DNA of 64,000 nt from Streptomyces lucensis JCM 4490 (GCF_014650035.1 NZ_BMUE01000008.1:248001-312000), one strand, 5' to 3'; shown: positions 39,639 through 48,463, counted from the stretch's first letter. Translations and numbers: made by a program. Notes: generated by a model from the sequence alone, not told the origin.

Positions 39639-40508
39639 CTACTCGCCGCCCTCCCAGGTGCCCTCGACGACGGGCCGGGACAGCAGTTCCTCGATCCGGT
39701 CGCTCCACCGGTCGGCCCGCGCGGCGGTGGACTCCTTCACCGCCGCGGTCAGGGTGCGGGCGGCGGCGAAGCGGTCCGACTGCGGACCGCTGGCGGCGAT
39801 GCGCGCGGTGGTCCCGGTGCGGGAGTCGACGGCGGAGCGCAGGCTGCCGGCGCGGGCGGCCAGGAGTCCCAGGTCGCGGAACTCGGGCTCTTGCGTGTCG
39901 AACCAGACCTGCTGCCACCAGTGGTCGCCGACCGGGTCGTGCCAGCTGATGTACCCGCCGGGAAGGATCTTGCGGGGGCCGTCCACGGCTCCGGTGAAGC
40001 TGTAGCGCACGCCCGGGGCGGCGACCGGGTCGTAGAAGTGCGGGGTGAAGAAGTCCGACATCAGCAGACCGTTGATGGTGTAGCCGTTCTCCGGGGCCTC
40101 CGACGGGTCGGCGACCTCGACGAGGAATTCCACGACGCCCTGCTCGGGCTTTGGGGACTTGCCTGCGACGAGCCGGTTGCCGCTAGGGTCGCCGAGCATT
40201 TCGAGCATCTCGTGGCTGGCGGTCAGGGACCAGCTGTCGCTGTATTCGATCAGGGAGAAGGGCTGCCCGTTCTTGTCGAGGTGGACGCCGGCGGCGCCGG
40301 CCTGCTGGATGTCGTCCTTGACGATCATCGGCCAGTAGCCGGGTGGAACATCGTGGAGGGTGTCGAAGGCATCGACGGTGGCGTGGATGTTCCAGATGGG
40401 CGCGAAGTCCCGCAAGGCCTGCTTCTGGAGGGCGGCTGCCACCCGGGTGAGCTGGGACGGGGTGATCCGGCTGGTCTGGGACACCAGGGCGAGGCTGATG
40501 ACGAGCAT
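39639..40508 (-). CDS. Uncharacterised protein with a HExxE motif
   Basis: Cytoplasmic protein of 289 residues without signal peptide. The central block 'WSLTASHEMLEMLGDPSGNR' contains HEMLE, which looks like a zinc- or metal-peptidase active-site helix, followed by 'VVEFLVEVADPSEAPENGYT', 'VSDFF'-like 'LLMSDFFTPHFYDP', 'GVRYSFTGAVDGPRKILPGG' and 'YISWHDPVGDHWWQQVWFD'; such dense Gly/Trp/His conservation suggests a true enzyme or binding family. The N-terminus (MLVISLALVSQTSRITPSQL) is a helix region. I do not recognise the family. The start is ATG 40508. Confidence 0.72.
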   Translation of the reverse strand: MLVISLALVSQTSRITPSQLTRVAAALQKQALRDFAPIWNIHATVDAFDTLHDVPPGYWPMIVKDDIQQAGAAGVHLDKNGQPFSLIEYSDSWSLTASHEMLEMLGDPSGNRLVAGKSPKPEQGVVEFLVEVADPSEAPENGYTINGLLMSDFFTPHFYDPVAAPGVRYSFTGAVDGPRKILPGGYISWHDPVGDHWWQQVWFDTQEPEFRDLGLLAARAGSLRSAVDSRTGTTARIAASGPQSDRFAAARTLTAAVKESTAARADRWSDRIEELLSRPVVEGTWEGGE

Positions 40509-40926
40509 GCTGTGGTTCCTGTTCTGCTGGACTGATGACAGGCGACAGCGGTGACCACGCGGCCGGCGGGGTGAAGCGAGGCAGCTTCGGCCCTTTGGTC
40601 CCACGCGGCATCCGGCGGCCCCCTGCCGAACCCCAGCATGCCTCACAGTCATGCGTTGATTACTCTGAGCAACGCACGATCGCCCGCATGGAGCAGGAAT
40701 ACGGACGTGACCGTCCGCCGCCGGGCGTCTGCGCCGAGCGACTCCCCGGCACGGGCGTGCGACACCGGTGGGCGGCGATCGGAGTCCGGTCCGGGGGCAG
40801 GCACGAGTGTTGACAGGGACTTCGGGCCGCCAATGGCCAGTCATGCAAGGGGAGTTGACGGGCCCGGCAAGTGGAGCTCCAATGAGAGCGCGCCGCGTGC
40901 GCCGGGCCGACGGGGGCGGGGACTCG
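40509..40926. other. Intergenic stretch of about 420 bp
   Basis: No supported gene. TGCGTTG (40652-40658) and CAACGCA (40670-40676) form an inverted repeat around an AT-rich centre and may be an operator or promoter element. A 41-codon frame from ATG 40688 to 40813 (MEQEYGRDRPPPGVCAERLP...) has no ribosome binding site. Confidence 0.4.
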
Positions 40927-41586
40927 ATGAGCGAGCTGCACATCTACTGGCTGCTGTGCGCCGTACTGGCGGTCTGTGCGGTGCTGTCACCGGTGCTGCG
41001 CCCTCACGGCCGGGTCAGACCCGCCCTCCTCGTGGGCTTCGCCGCGCTGGCCTCGCTCTCCATGCCCCGGCTCATCGGCTCGGGGCGGGGCTGGGCCGTC
41101 GCCGGATGGGTGTCTCTCGGCTGGTGGCTGCTGCGCGTGGTCGTGCCCCTGATCGGCAACCCTCTGGCCGACCGGCTCGTCGCCCCGGTGATGGCACGGC
41201 ACCTGACGCCTGAACAGGTGCGCGAGCAGGCGTTGGCCTCGCTCCCGACAGCGGAGCGGGTGCTGCTGGGGGTCTGGCCCAACCGGATGATCATGATGAT
41301 GTGCCTCACCCCGACCCGGCGCCACCACAAGCGGCCGGTGATGCTGCGCTCCGGCTGCCAGCTCTGCTTCGTCGAGTGGGTGCTGCGCACCGCGCTGGAC
41401 GAGGCGACCGCGACGGAGACGATCCACGCCTACCGCAAGGACCTGACGGCAGGCGTGAACCGCCTCCTGGTCCTGGACCGCGAGAGCGTCACCGCCCCCT
41501 GGAGCGCCTCGGTCGAGCCCGTGAGCGGAGTCCAGGCGGCACCCAGGGCCGACTGCCCCGCGCACCTGCCCGAGTCGGTCGCCTGA
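40927..41586 (+). CDS. Membrane-anchored hypothetical protein
   Basis: Protein of 219 residues with three N-terminal hydrophobic helices (IYWLLCAVLAVCAVLSPVL, ALLVGFAALASLSMPRLIG, AVAGWVSLGWWLLRVVVPLI) and a soluble part of about 140 residues with a cysteine pair in 'SGCQLCFVEWVL' and a helical region (LDEATATETIHAYRKDLTAG). No family is recognised. The ATG follows a G-rich stretch (GGGGGCGGGGAC) that can serve as ribosome binding site. Convergent with the EamA gene. Confidence 0.72.
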   Translation: MSELHIYWLLCAVLAVCAVLSPVLRPHGRVRPALLVGFAALASLSMPRLIGSGRGWAVAGWVSLGWWLLRVVVPLIGNPLADRLVAPVMARHLTPEQVREQALASLPTAERVLLGVWPNRMIMMMCLTPTRRHHKRPVMLRSGCQLCFVEWVLRTALDEATATETIHAYRKDLTAGVNRLLVLDRESVTAPWSASVEPVSGVQAAPRADCPAHLPESVA

Positions 41587-41671
41587 CGCGGCCACCTCCC
41601 GGCACGGGCACCGCGGACGGCGGCAGCGTCCGCGGGCCGCCCGCCGAACGTCGCGACGCGCGCTTGCGGGC

Positions 41672-42682
41672 TCAAGGGGTCCCGGCGTGCTCCACCGGTG
41701 CGGCGGCATCCGTCCGAGCGTCCGCGTTCGCCACCGTGGTCGTTGCCCTGGGCCTCGCCGTGGCGCGGGTCGGCACGGTGAGCACGGCGAGGCAGCCGAC
41801 GACCAGGGCGAGGCCGACCCACCCCAGCAGTGGCAGGCGTTCGCCGACGACGAGTACGGCCAGCACGGCGGCCACGGCCGGTTCCAGAAGGGAGAGGGTG
41901 GTCGCGGTGCTCGCCGGGACGTGCGCCAGACCCCAGCCGAACAGGAGGTACCCGGTGAACATGGGCACCAGGGCCATGTAGGTGCCGACGGCCGCGTTGG
42001 ACCAGGAGGCGAGGAGCGGGGCGCCGGTGACCAGCAAGGGCGGCATCAGCAGCAGCCCGCCGGTCCCGAAGACGGCGCCCATGGCCGCGCCGGAGGTGAC
42101 ACCCCGGTTGATCAGGCGGTGGGCCGCCCAGGAGTACAGGGCGTAGGTGAGCCCGGCGACCAGGCCGAGCCCCACGCCGAGCACAGTCCCACCCGTGGTG
42201 CGGGCGCCGGAGGCGGAGTGCGCGCCGGCGGCCTCGGCCGTGCACAGCAGGACCGTCCCGGACAGGCCCGCGGCGGCACCGGTCGACCAGCGGCGCGTCA
42301 GACGGCGCCCGTCGACGACGCGCTCGATCAGGGCCGAGGCCGGCGGGGCCGAGCCGATGGAAACCACGGTGCCCGCGGCGACGCCGGCCAGGTGCATGGA
42401 GGAGTAGAACGCCAGGGGATAGGCCCCCACCGACAGCGCTCCGAGCAGCACCACCCCCTTGTGCACGCGCAGCCGAGGAGCCTCGCGGCGGATCCGGGGG
42501 GCGGCGACGATCGCCTGGAGCAGTCCCCCCAGGCCCATCGCGACAGCCCCGATCGCAAGCGGCCCCACTGCCGGCGCGAAGGTCGCGGCAGTGCCGGTGG
42601 TGCCCCACAGCACGGACGCCATCAGCACGCACGCCGCTCCGGCCCTCATGGAACCGGCCACGTGCCCGGCGGGCCGCGTCAC
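41672..42682 (-). CDS. EamA-family (DMT superfamily) exporter
   Basis: Ten-helix drug/metabolite exporter of 336 residues made of two EamA repeats. Examples are 'MASVLWGTTGTAATFAPAVG' at the start of the first and 'LAGLTYALYSWAAHRL'-type helices in the second (GLVAGLTYALYSWAAHRLIN, VPASTATTLSLLEPAVAAVL, the typical EP motif). GTG 42682 overlaps the stop of the upstream tetR gene as GTGA, so the two are translationally coupled; ATG 42649 is an alternative start. The TetR protein is therefore the likely regulator of this exporter. Confidence 0.9.
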   Translation of the reverse strand: MTRPAGHVAGSMRAGAACVLMASVLWGTTGTAATFAPAVGPLAIGAVAMGLGGLLQAIVAAPRIRREAPRLRVHKGVVLLGALSVGAYPLAFYSSMHLAGVAAGTVVSIGSAPPASALIERVVDGRRLTRRWSTGAAAGLSGTVLLCTAEAAGAHSASGARTTGGTVLGVGLGLVAGLTYALYSWAAHRLINRGVTSGAAMGAVFGTGGLLLMPPLLVTGAPLLASWSNAAVGTYMALVPMFTGYLLFGWGLAHVPASTATTLSLLEPAVAAVLAVLVVGERLPLLGWVGLALVVGCLAVLTVPTRATARPRATTTVANADARTDAAAPVEHAGTP

Positions 42683-43287
42683 AGCCGGTCCAGGAGATCG
42701 GCCGCCATCGACCGGGCGTGCTCCAGCCGTGTACCAGCGCCCTCCAGGCCCGCGCGTGCCACCGCGCCTTCCAGCAGGAACGACAGGTGCTCCGCCACCG
42801 CGCGCGCCTGCCCGGGCCGCCCGGGCAGAAGCTCGTCGAGATGCCCGGCGAGCAGATCCTCGACCTCCTCCTTGTGCCGGCGCACCACGGCCCGGCCCGC
42901 GTGACCGGCGGGCAGTTCGGCGGCTGCGTTGAGCAGGCCGCAGCCCCGGAAGCCGTTCTCGTAGGCGAACGCCGCGTGATCGGCATACGCGTCGAAGACG
43001 GCCAGCACGCCGCCACGACCGCCCTCGGCCTCCTCCAGCCGCCGACGGTACAGGCTCAGCCACTCCGCGTGCCGCGCATCGAGGTAGGCCATCACCAGGT
43101 CGGCCTTGGAGGAGAAGTTGTTGTACAGGCTCATCTTCGCCACGTTCGCCTCGGCGGTGATCGTGTCGATCCCCGTCGCCCCCACGCCGTCCGCGTAGAA
43201 GCGGCGCGCCGCGGCGGCGAGCAGCCTTTCGCGCGCGGCCCCCCGTCGCCTGCCGGGGCGCCCTGCCGCCGTTGCGGTCTCACCCAT
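42679..43287 (-). CDS. TetR-family repressor coupled to the EamA exporter
   Basis: Regulator of 202 residues. The N-terminal HTH is 'LLAAAARRFYADGVGATGID' then TITAEANVAKMSLYNNFSSK, with the TetR signature SLYNNF.SK. The C-terminal helices form the ligand-binding domain (FAYENGFRGCGLLNAAAELP). The gene starts at ATG 43287 and is followed, with a 4-bp overlap, by the EamA exporter gene. A perfect 8-bp inverted repeat lies 20 bp upstream (43307-43328), an apparent autoregulatory operator controlling the two-gene operon. Confidence 0.92.
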   Translation of the reverse strand: MGETATAAGRPGRRRGAARERLLAAAARRFYADGVGATGIDTITAEANVAKMSLYNNFSSKADLVMAYLDARHAEWLSLYRRRLEEAEGGRGGVLAVFDAYADHAAFAYENGFRGCGLLNAAAELPAGHAGRAVVRRHKEEVEDLLAGHLDELLPGRPGQARAVAEHLSFLLEGAVARAGLEGAGTRLEHARSMAADLLDRL

Positions 43288-43306
43288 CGCACGCCCTCCC
43301 TCTTTT

Positions 43307-43328
43307 CTAGGTAGGTCAGTCTACCTAG
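43307..43328. promoter_or_regulatory. Operator-like inverted repeat upstream of tetR/eamA
   Basis: CTAGGTAG (43307-43314) and CTACCTAG (43321-43328) are exact reverse complements separated by GTCAGT. The position, 20 bp before the tetR start, and the symmetry fit an autoregulatory TetR operator. Confidence 0.65.
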
Positions 43329-43464
43329 ATGAAATGCGAAGACGCCATGCCGGTGACCGCCTCGCCTTGCTTCCTGGCGGATACGGCGGAGTCGGGGGCC
43401 GGCCACGCCGAGCTTCGAGATCACGTCTCCTGCGGCGCCCACCCCACGTGCGGTGCGGAGTCGG

Positions 43465-43491
43465 GCCTCCCGGGCAGGACGCCCGGGAGGC
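43465..43491 (-). terminator. Terminator after the I36 inhibitor gene
   Basis: GCCTCCCGGGC (43465-43475) pairs exactly with GCCCGGGAGGC (43481-43491) around a 5-base loop, 18 bp beyond the stop of the reverse-strand gene ending at 43510. Confidence 0.7.
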
Positions 43492-43509
43492 AGGACGGCC
43501 GGTGGCCGG

Positions 43510-43923
43510 TCAGTAGCCGCAGCCGGTGACCCACTTGTGGGAGGAGATGCGGTCGTTCCACTCCCACGGGATGTTGCCGCGGCCCCCGTTGGGAGCGCAG
43601 GTCGAGGCGCCACCGTAGTTGATGTCCTCGTACACGCGGACGTCTCCCAGCGAGCCCGCGTAGCCGTTGTTCCACCAGGACGAGGCGCGGTCGTTCATGT
43701 CGAAGCCGCCACCCGAGCCGCACGTACGCCAGTCGGCGTCGTTGTAGGCCCACCCGCAGCGGTGGCCGCCCTGGTTGGTGTCCTCCCACACCCAGTAGTT
43801 TCCGTCGGCGGCCAGGGCGGAGGTGCCGGCGGTCGCGGCGCTCGCCGTGGCCACGGTGGCGGGAACGGACAGGAGCGGCAGGACGAACGCGCCGGCCAGC
43901 AGCATGGTGCGGAACTTACGCAT
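43510..43923 (-). CDS. Secreted peptidase inhibitor family I36-like (beta/gamma-crystallin fold) protein
   Basis: Secreted protein of 137 residues. The signal peptide (MRKFRTMLLAGAFVLPLLSV ... ATASAAT) precedes a mature domain of about 105 residues rich in Gly, Trp and Asn with paired Cys (HRCGWAYNDADWRTCGSGGG, YGGASTCAPNGG, WVTGCGY) and the repeated crystallin-type 'VYEDINYGG' / 'VWEDTNQGG' motifs, as in the streptomycete metalloproteinase inhibitor SMPI and related I36 proteins. AGGAGG precedes the ATG. The start overlaps the preceding lipoprotein gene by 8 bp, so they are cotranscribed. The protease target is unknown. Confidence 0.82.
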   Translation of the reverse strand: MRKFRTMLLAGAFVLPLLSVPATVATASAATAGTSALAADGNYWVWEDTNQGGHRCGWAYNDADWRTCGSGGGFDMNDRASSWWNNGYAGSLGDVRVYEDINYGGASTCAPNGGRGNIPWEWNDRISSHKWVTGCGY

Positions 43924-44890
43924 GAGACCCTCCTGAGGGCTCGGTCTTACCCGGTGATGCCGATGGAGAAGGTGGTACGAGGCGCCGCGCCATCGGCAGC
44001 GCGGCGTTCTGGAACCTCCACCTCTCGGCGAGCTCCTCCCGGTACTGCTCGCGGAGTCGTTCGCCGTAGGAGTGGTCCAGAGCGTGGGAGACCCGCGCCA
44101 GCGGCGTGCTGGTCGCGCAGGTCGCTTCGACGACGGCGAGCGCGGTCCCGGCCGCGTCCGCCTCGGGCGCCGGCAGGCTCTCGCCGAAACGGGCCGCCGC
44201 CTGCCGGGACTCGTCGGGGCTCGTGTACGGCCGGCCCGCCTTCCGCATGCACGCGGCCCACCGGCCCACCGCGTCCGTGTACCGCCGGTCCCGGTGCACG
44301 CGCGTCTCGCGGACGGGACGCAGGTTCATGGTGACGACCTTGACGCGGAACCAGCCCTCGAGATCGCCGTACAGGGTGCGTTCGGCATCAGCGATGCAGC
44401 CCTCGTCGGAAGCGGTGATCGTCACGCCGGTGGGCGCCTTGACCGAGAGCCCCACAGGTGACGCCCCCGTCAGCGCGGTGCGGGCGGCCACCCGCGCGGA
44501 CGGCGACAGCCTGTGGAAGTAGCGCTGGTTGGGGTCGACTTCGAGGGCCCTCGCCCTGGAGCGCTCCTCCCGGCCGCCGTATCCATGGGCGCGGGCCCAC
44601 GCGACGTCGTCGACCGCGTACGGGAAGGAACGGGCGCCGTCGCCGGAGGCGCCGACGACGTCCGTGACCTCGTACCGGAAGCCCCGCGCGTCCATGCACC
44701 GGCTGATCAGGACCTGCTCCGCCCGTGCCAGCGTCCGGGACTCCGCCGGGCTCGGCTCGCGGGACGAAGCCGCCGGATGCCGGCCGGAGGGCCGTCCGTC
44801 CGGGGCCGCTCCGCATCCGCTCAGCAGCACGGCCGCGGCCAGGCCGATGGCCGCGATGCCGGTGGTGGTCGTTGCACGGTGAGACTTCAT
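43916..44890 (-). CDS. Lipoprotein of unknown function cotranscribed with the I36 inhibitor
   Basis: Exported lipoprotein of 324 residues: the signal 'IGLAAAVLLSGC' has a lipobox LSGC. The mature part contains two related blocks each with a Cys and a conserved Met-(Asp/Arg) (LISRCMDARGFRYEV and 'RWAACMRKAGRPYTSPDESR'), and a long helical C-terminal third (ERLREQYREELAERWRFQNA). This type is common in actinobacteria and uncharacterised. Its stop (TAA) lies inside the start of the secreted I36 gene, an 8-bp overlap that suggests the two proteins are made together and may act in the same cell-surface process. Confidence 0.8.
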   Translation of the reverse strand: MKSHRATTTTGIAAIGLAAAVLLSGCGAAPDGRPSGRHPAASSREPSPAESRTLARAEQVLISRCMDARGFRYEVTDVVGASGDGARSFPYAVDDVAWARAHGYGGREERSRARALEVDPNQRYFHRLSPSARVAARTALTGASPVGLSVKAPTGVTITASDEGCIADAERTLYGDLEGWFRVKVVTMNLRPVRETRVHRDRRYTDAVGRWAACMRKAGRPYTSPDESRQAAARFGESLPAPEADAAGTALAVVEATCATSTPLARVSHALDHSYGERLREQYREELAERWRFQNAALPMARRLVPPSPSASPGKTEPSGGSHA

Positions 44891-45075
44891 CGGCGCGAAC
44901 GCTCCGCTCCCTCTCGCAGTCGTGGTGCTTGCGAACCCAGGTCTAGCGGTTGTCCGTTGTTAGCCGTCGGGCTGGTTGCAGTGAACAAACAATTGCTGAA
45001 CAATCAACACGAAGGTGGAAAACCGTCCGTACGGGGAGCCTGAGCGGGCGAGGCCCGGGCGGGAACAGGGGGGAC
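44891..45075. promoter_or_regulatory. Divergent promoter region between the lipoprotein and STAND genes
   Basis: This 185-bp gap is AT-richer than its surroundings and contains the repeated element TGAACAA (about 44982 and 44996, 15 bp apart) and several TTGTT/AACAA words. It holds the promoters of two divergent genes. No known consensus was identified. Confidence 0.35.
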
Positions 45076-47931
45076 ATGGCCCGCAAGGAGCGTCCGCTGG
45101 AAGGGGACGACGGACCGCTGCTGCGGTTCGCGGCGGCCCTGCGCCGCTTACGTCACGAGGCCGGATCCCCGCCTTACCGGGATCTGGCGCACCGCGCCCA
45201 CTACTCGGTGGCCACCCTCTCCGGCGCCGCCTCCGGGCGGCGGCTGCCCAGCCTGGACGTCACCCTGTCGTACGTGCGGGCCTGCGGCGGTGACCCGCAG
45301 GAGTGGGAGCGGCGATGGCATGCCGTCGCCCTCGAACTGCGCGCCCTGCCCTCCGCCGGCGCCTCGCGGGCGCAGGCCGGGGACCCGCGTGAGGAGCCCT
45401 GCCCGAAGTCGCCGGCCGGCCCGCTCCGGGGGCCCTACGTGGGACTGGCGGCCTTCCGGACCGAGGACGCCGACCTGTTCTTCGGCCGCGAGCGTCTCGT
45501 CGAGGACATCCTCACCACGCTGTCCCGGAATCGGGCCGTGGCCCTCGTCGGTGCTTCGGGGGCCGGTAAGTCCTCCCTCCTGCGCGCCGGACTGCTGCCG
45601 CGCCTGAACCGCGACGAACCACGCCGCCCGGTGCGGTTACTCACCCCCGGACCGCGTCCGGGGGAACGTCTCAAGAACGCGCTCGCCGCACGGCCGGAAT
45701 CCGGATCGGCGGAACTGGTCCTCGTCGTGGACCAGTTCGAGGAGGTGTTCACGGTCTGCACCGACTCCGACGAACGGGCCCGCTTCATCGCCGCCCTCGT
45801 CGAAGAAGCGGAGCGGCCCGGCTCCGGATGCCGGGTCGTCCTCGGCGTGCGCGCCGACTTCTACGCCCACTGCACCCGTCACGTCCCTCTCGTCGCCATC
45901 CTGCGCGACGCACAGGTCGTCGTCGGGCCGATGAGTGCCGCCGAACTGCGGCGCGCCGTCGTCGAACCCGCCCGGCGCAGCGGGCTGACGGTGGAGGGCG
46001 CCCTCCAGGCCACCCTGGTCGCCCACGCACACGGGCAGGTCGGGATCCTTCCCCTGCTGTCCCACGCGCTGCTGGAGACCTGGCGCAGGAGACGTGGCGC
46101 AGCCCTGACCCTGGACGGCTTCCACGCGGCCGGCGGCTTCGAGGGAGCACTCGCCCAGTCCGCGGAACGGCTCCACTCCTCACTCACCGACCACCAACAG
46201 CGGCTGGCCCAGCAGATGTTCGTGCATCTCGTCGCTCTCGGCGAGGGCACCGAGGACACCAAGCGGCCGGTCTCCCGCACGGAGTTCGGCCAGGACGCCG
46301 ACACCGCGACCGTGCTGGCGAAGGCGACGGCGCTGCGCCTGCTCACCCTCGACGACGGACGGGTCGAGCTCACTCACGAGGCGCTCATCCGGGCCTGGCC
46401 CCGGCTGCGGGGCTGGCTGACCGACGACCGCGAGCGGCTGCGGACCCACCGCCAGCTCAGCGACGCCGCCCGTGCCTGGGAAAGCCTCGGAAGGGACCCC
46501 GGCGCCCTCTACCGCGGCGCCCGGCTCGCTTCCGCCCGCGACCTCGTCACCAGCCGCCGCGTCGTCCTGGCACCGGTGGAGTCGGCCTTCGTCGACGCCG
46601 GCACGGCAGCCGAGGCCGCCGCCAGGAACTCCGCCCGGCGGCGCGCCCGGCGCCTGCGACATCTCGTGGCGCTGCTGGCCGTGCTGGTCGTGGTGGCGGC
46701 CATCGCCACCGTCGACGCCCGGCGGGCCGAGGACGAAGTCACCCGGCAGCGCAACGACGCGGTCGCCCAGAACCTCGCCGACACAGCGACGGAACTCGTC
46801 AACACCGATCCCGGGCTGGCGGTCCAGATGGGCCTGACGGCCTATCGGCTGGCGCGGACCGCCAAGACGCGCGACGCTCTGCTGAGCACCCTGATGACAA
46901 GCGTCCGGGCGCACGGCAAAGAGGTCCTCGCCGTCGCCTACCGCCCCGACGGCCGTCAGATGGCGACCGCGAGCGGCGACCACACCGCTCGGCTGTGGCG
47001 GGTGCACGGCACCGGCCGCCCCGTCGCGACGGCCACCCTCCGCGGTCACGGGGACGACGTCCGGGCCGTGGTCTACCGCCCTGACGGCCGCATGCTGGCC
47101 TCCGGGTCCGCCGACGGCAGCGTGCGGGTGTGGGACACGGCGATCCCCTCCCGCCCCTCCTTGCTCGTCTCGTTCACCGCCGGGCGGGAAGGAGGCCTGC
47201 GGTCCCTCGCATACAGCCCCGACGGCCGTGGACTCGCCACCGCCGGCGGCGACGGCAGCGTGAGACTCTGGGACGTCGCCCGCCCCTCCGCTCCGGTGCT
47301 CCTCACGCGGGTGACGGGACACCGGGACACCGTCCGCTCGGTGGCGTTCAGCCCGAACGGCCGCACACTCGCCAGCGTCGGTGAGGACGGCGCCCTGAGG
47401 CTGACCGACATCACGCACCCACGCCGGCCCGAGCCGCTGGCCACCCTGGACGCCCATGACACCGGGGCCTTCTCCGTCACGTTCAGCCCGGACGGCCGTA
47501 CGCTCGCCACGGCCGGCGGCGGGCGCACACCGGTACGGCTGTGGAACGTCACCGACCCCGGGCACCCCACCCTGCTCGTCGGTCTCTCCGGCCACACCGA
47601 TGTCGTCGGCTCGGTGGTGTTCAGCCCCGACGGGCGCACTCTCGCCAGTGCGAGCGATGACCGCACGGTGCGGGTCTGGGGCGTGGGCCGACCTGCGCAC
47701 CCGACCGCGCTGACCACGCTGACCGGGCACATCACGGCGGTCGGCTCGGTCGCCTTCAGTCCCGACGGCACTGTGCTGGCCTCCGGTGGGTTCGACGGCA
47801 CCCTCCGGCTGGCCGGCACGAATCCGGCCCGCGTCATCGACGACGCCTGCGCGCACGCCGGTCCCCGCGTCACCCGGGCCCAGTGGTCGGCCCGCCTGCC
47901 GTACGTGGCGTACGCGCCCCCGTGCGGCTGA
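45076..47931 (+). CDS. HTH / nSTAND NTPase / membrane helix / WD40 protein
   Basis: Signalling protein of 951 residues. Residues 1-~100 are an HTH-like segment (LLRFAAALRRLRHEAGSPPY ... LSGAASGRRLPSLDVTLSYV) as in XRE-type regulators. A STAND-class NTPase follows: 'GPYVGLAAFRTEDADLFFGR', Walker A GASGAGKSS at about 159-167, Walker B 'LVLVVDQFEEVF'. A membrane helix near residues 530-550 (LVALLAVLVVVAAIATV) separates it from a C-terminal propeller of seven WD40 repeats (e.g. VRAVVYRPDGRMLASGSADG, VGSVVFSPDGRTLASASDDR). ATP-dependent oligomerisation on ligand sensing is the expected mechanism. ATG 45076 follows a G-run. Confidence 0.9.
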   Translation: MARKERPLEGDDGPLLRFAAALRRLRHEAGSPPYRDLAHRAHYSVATLSGAASGRRLPSLDVTLSYVRACGGDPQEWERRWHAVALELRALPSAGASRAQAGDPREEPCPKSPAGPLRGPYVGLAAFRTEDADLFFGRERLVEDILTTLSRNRAVALVGASGAGKSSLLRAGLLPRLNRDEPRRPVRLLTPGPRPGERLKNALAARPESGSAELVLVVDQFEEVFTVCTDSDERARFIAALVEEAERPGSGCRVVLGVRADFYAHCTRHVPLVAILRDAQVVVGPMSAAELRRAVVEPARRSGLTVEGALQATLVAHAHGQVGILPLLSHALLETWRRRRGAALTLDGFHAAGGFEGALAQSAERLHSSLTDHQQRLAQQMFVHLVALGEGTEDTKRPVSRTEFGQDADTATVLAKATALRLLTLDDGRVELTHEALIRAWPRLRGWLTDDRERLRTHRQLSDAARAWESLGRDPGALYRGARLASARDLVTSRRVVLAPVESAFVDAGTAAEAAARNSARRRARRLRHLVALLAVLVVVAAIATVDARRAEDEVTRQRNDAVAQNLADTATELVNTDPGLAVQMGLTAYRLARTAKTRDALLSTLMTSVRAHGKEVLAVAYRPDGRQMATASGDHTARLWRVHGTGRPVATATLRGHGDDVRAVVYRPDGRMLASGSADGSVRVWDTAIPSRPSLLVSFTAGREGGLRSLAYSPDGRGLATAGGDGSVRLWDVARPSAPVLLTRVTGHRDTVRSVAFSPNGRTLASVGEDGALRLTDITHPRRPEPLATLDAHDTGAFSVTFSPDGRTLATAGGGRTPVRLWNVTDPGHPTLLVGLSGHTDVVGSVVFSPDGRTLASASDDRTVRVWGVGRPAHPTALTTLTGHITAVGSVAFSPDGTVLASGGFDGTLRLAGTNPARVIDDACAHAGPRVTRAQWSARLPYVAYAPPCG

Positions 47932-48040
47932 CCGGCGGACGGGGCGTCGGCGCCTGGCCGGTTTCGGATGGCGCGAGTTGTGCTGCGAAGCCGGTTCGGC
48001 GGGTAGCCGGTGACGTGACCGGCGAAAGGAGACAGGGCAC

Positions 48041-48331
48041 ATGGCCACCGAGCCGAACTCAGCCAGGATCACGGGCAAGGTCCAGGGCAGACACATCATC
48101 CTGGAAGGGCCGTTGTCGAAGGACGAGATCCGGGACACGGTGTGGTGGTGGCAGATCCCCGACCCCCGGACGTCCAAGGAGCGGGAAGACCGCGGGCACG
48201 CGTACGACCGCTCGAGCCGGGACGTGATCGCCACCCTGGGCGGGTACTACGAGGTACCCGGGGACTCGCGCGGGCCCGAGGCCGTCGAGTTGGTGGAGAT
48301 GCTGCACTCGGAGCTCGGTCCGGGGCGGTGA
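48041..48331 (+). CDS. Hypothetical protein (96 aa)
   Basis: Small cytoplasmic protein (MATEPNSARITGKVQGRHII) with good coding composition. No signal, membrane helix or recognised motif. An AGGAG ribosome binding site lies about 9 bases before the ATG. It follows the STAND/WD40 gene by 109 bp in the same direction, so it could be in one transcript. The central 'DTVWWWQIPDPRTSKERED' is unusual in its three Trp in a row. Confidence 0.68.
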   Translation: MATEPNSARITGKVQGRHIILEGPLSKDEIRDTVWWWQIPDPRTSKEREDRGHAYDRSSRDVIATLGGYYEVPGDSRGPEAVELVEMLHSELGPGR

Positions 48332-48463
48332 GACGGCCGGGAGGGAACGCTCGCGGGATCCGTGCCGCGAACGTGAGACGCGCCGCGCCGGCAAGGGCCG
48401 GCTGCGGGGCGCGCGTCGTCATCACACCGCTGCGCCGAGGCAGCGGGTCGTCCGGATGGTGGC

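Noticed and set aside
40688..40813. 41-codon frame beginning MEQEYGRDRPPP
   Set aside because: No ribosome binding site and Arg/Pro/Gly-rich composition typical of chance frames.
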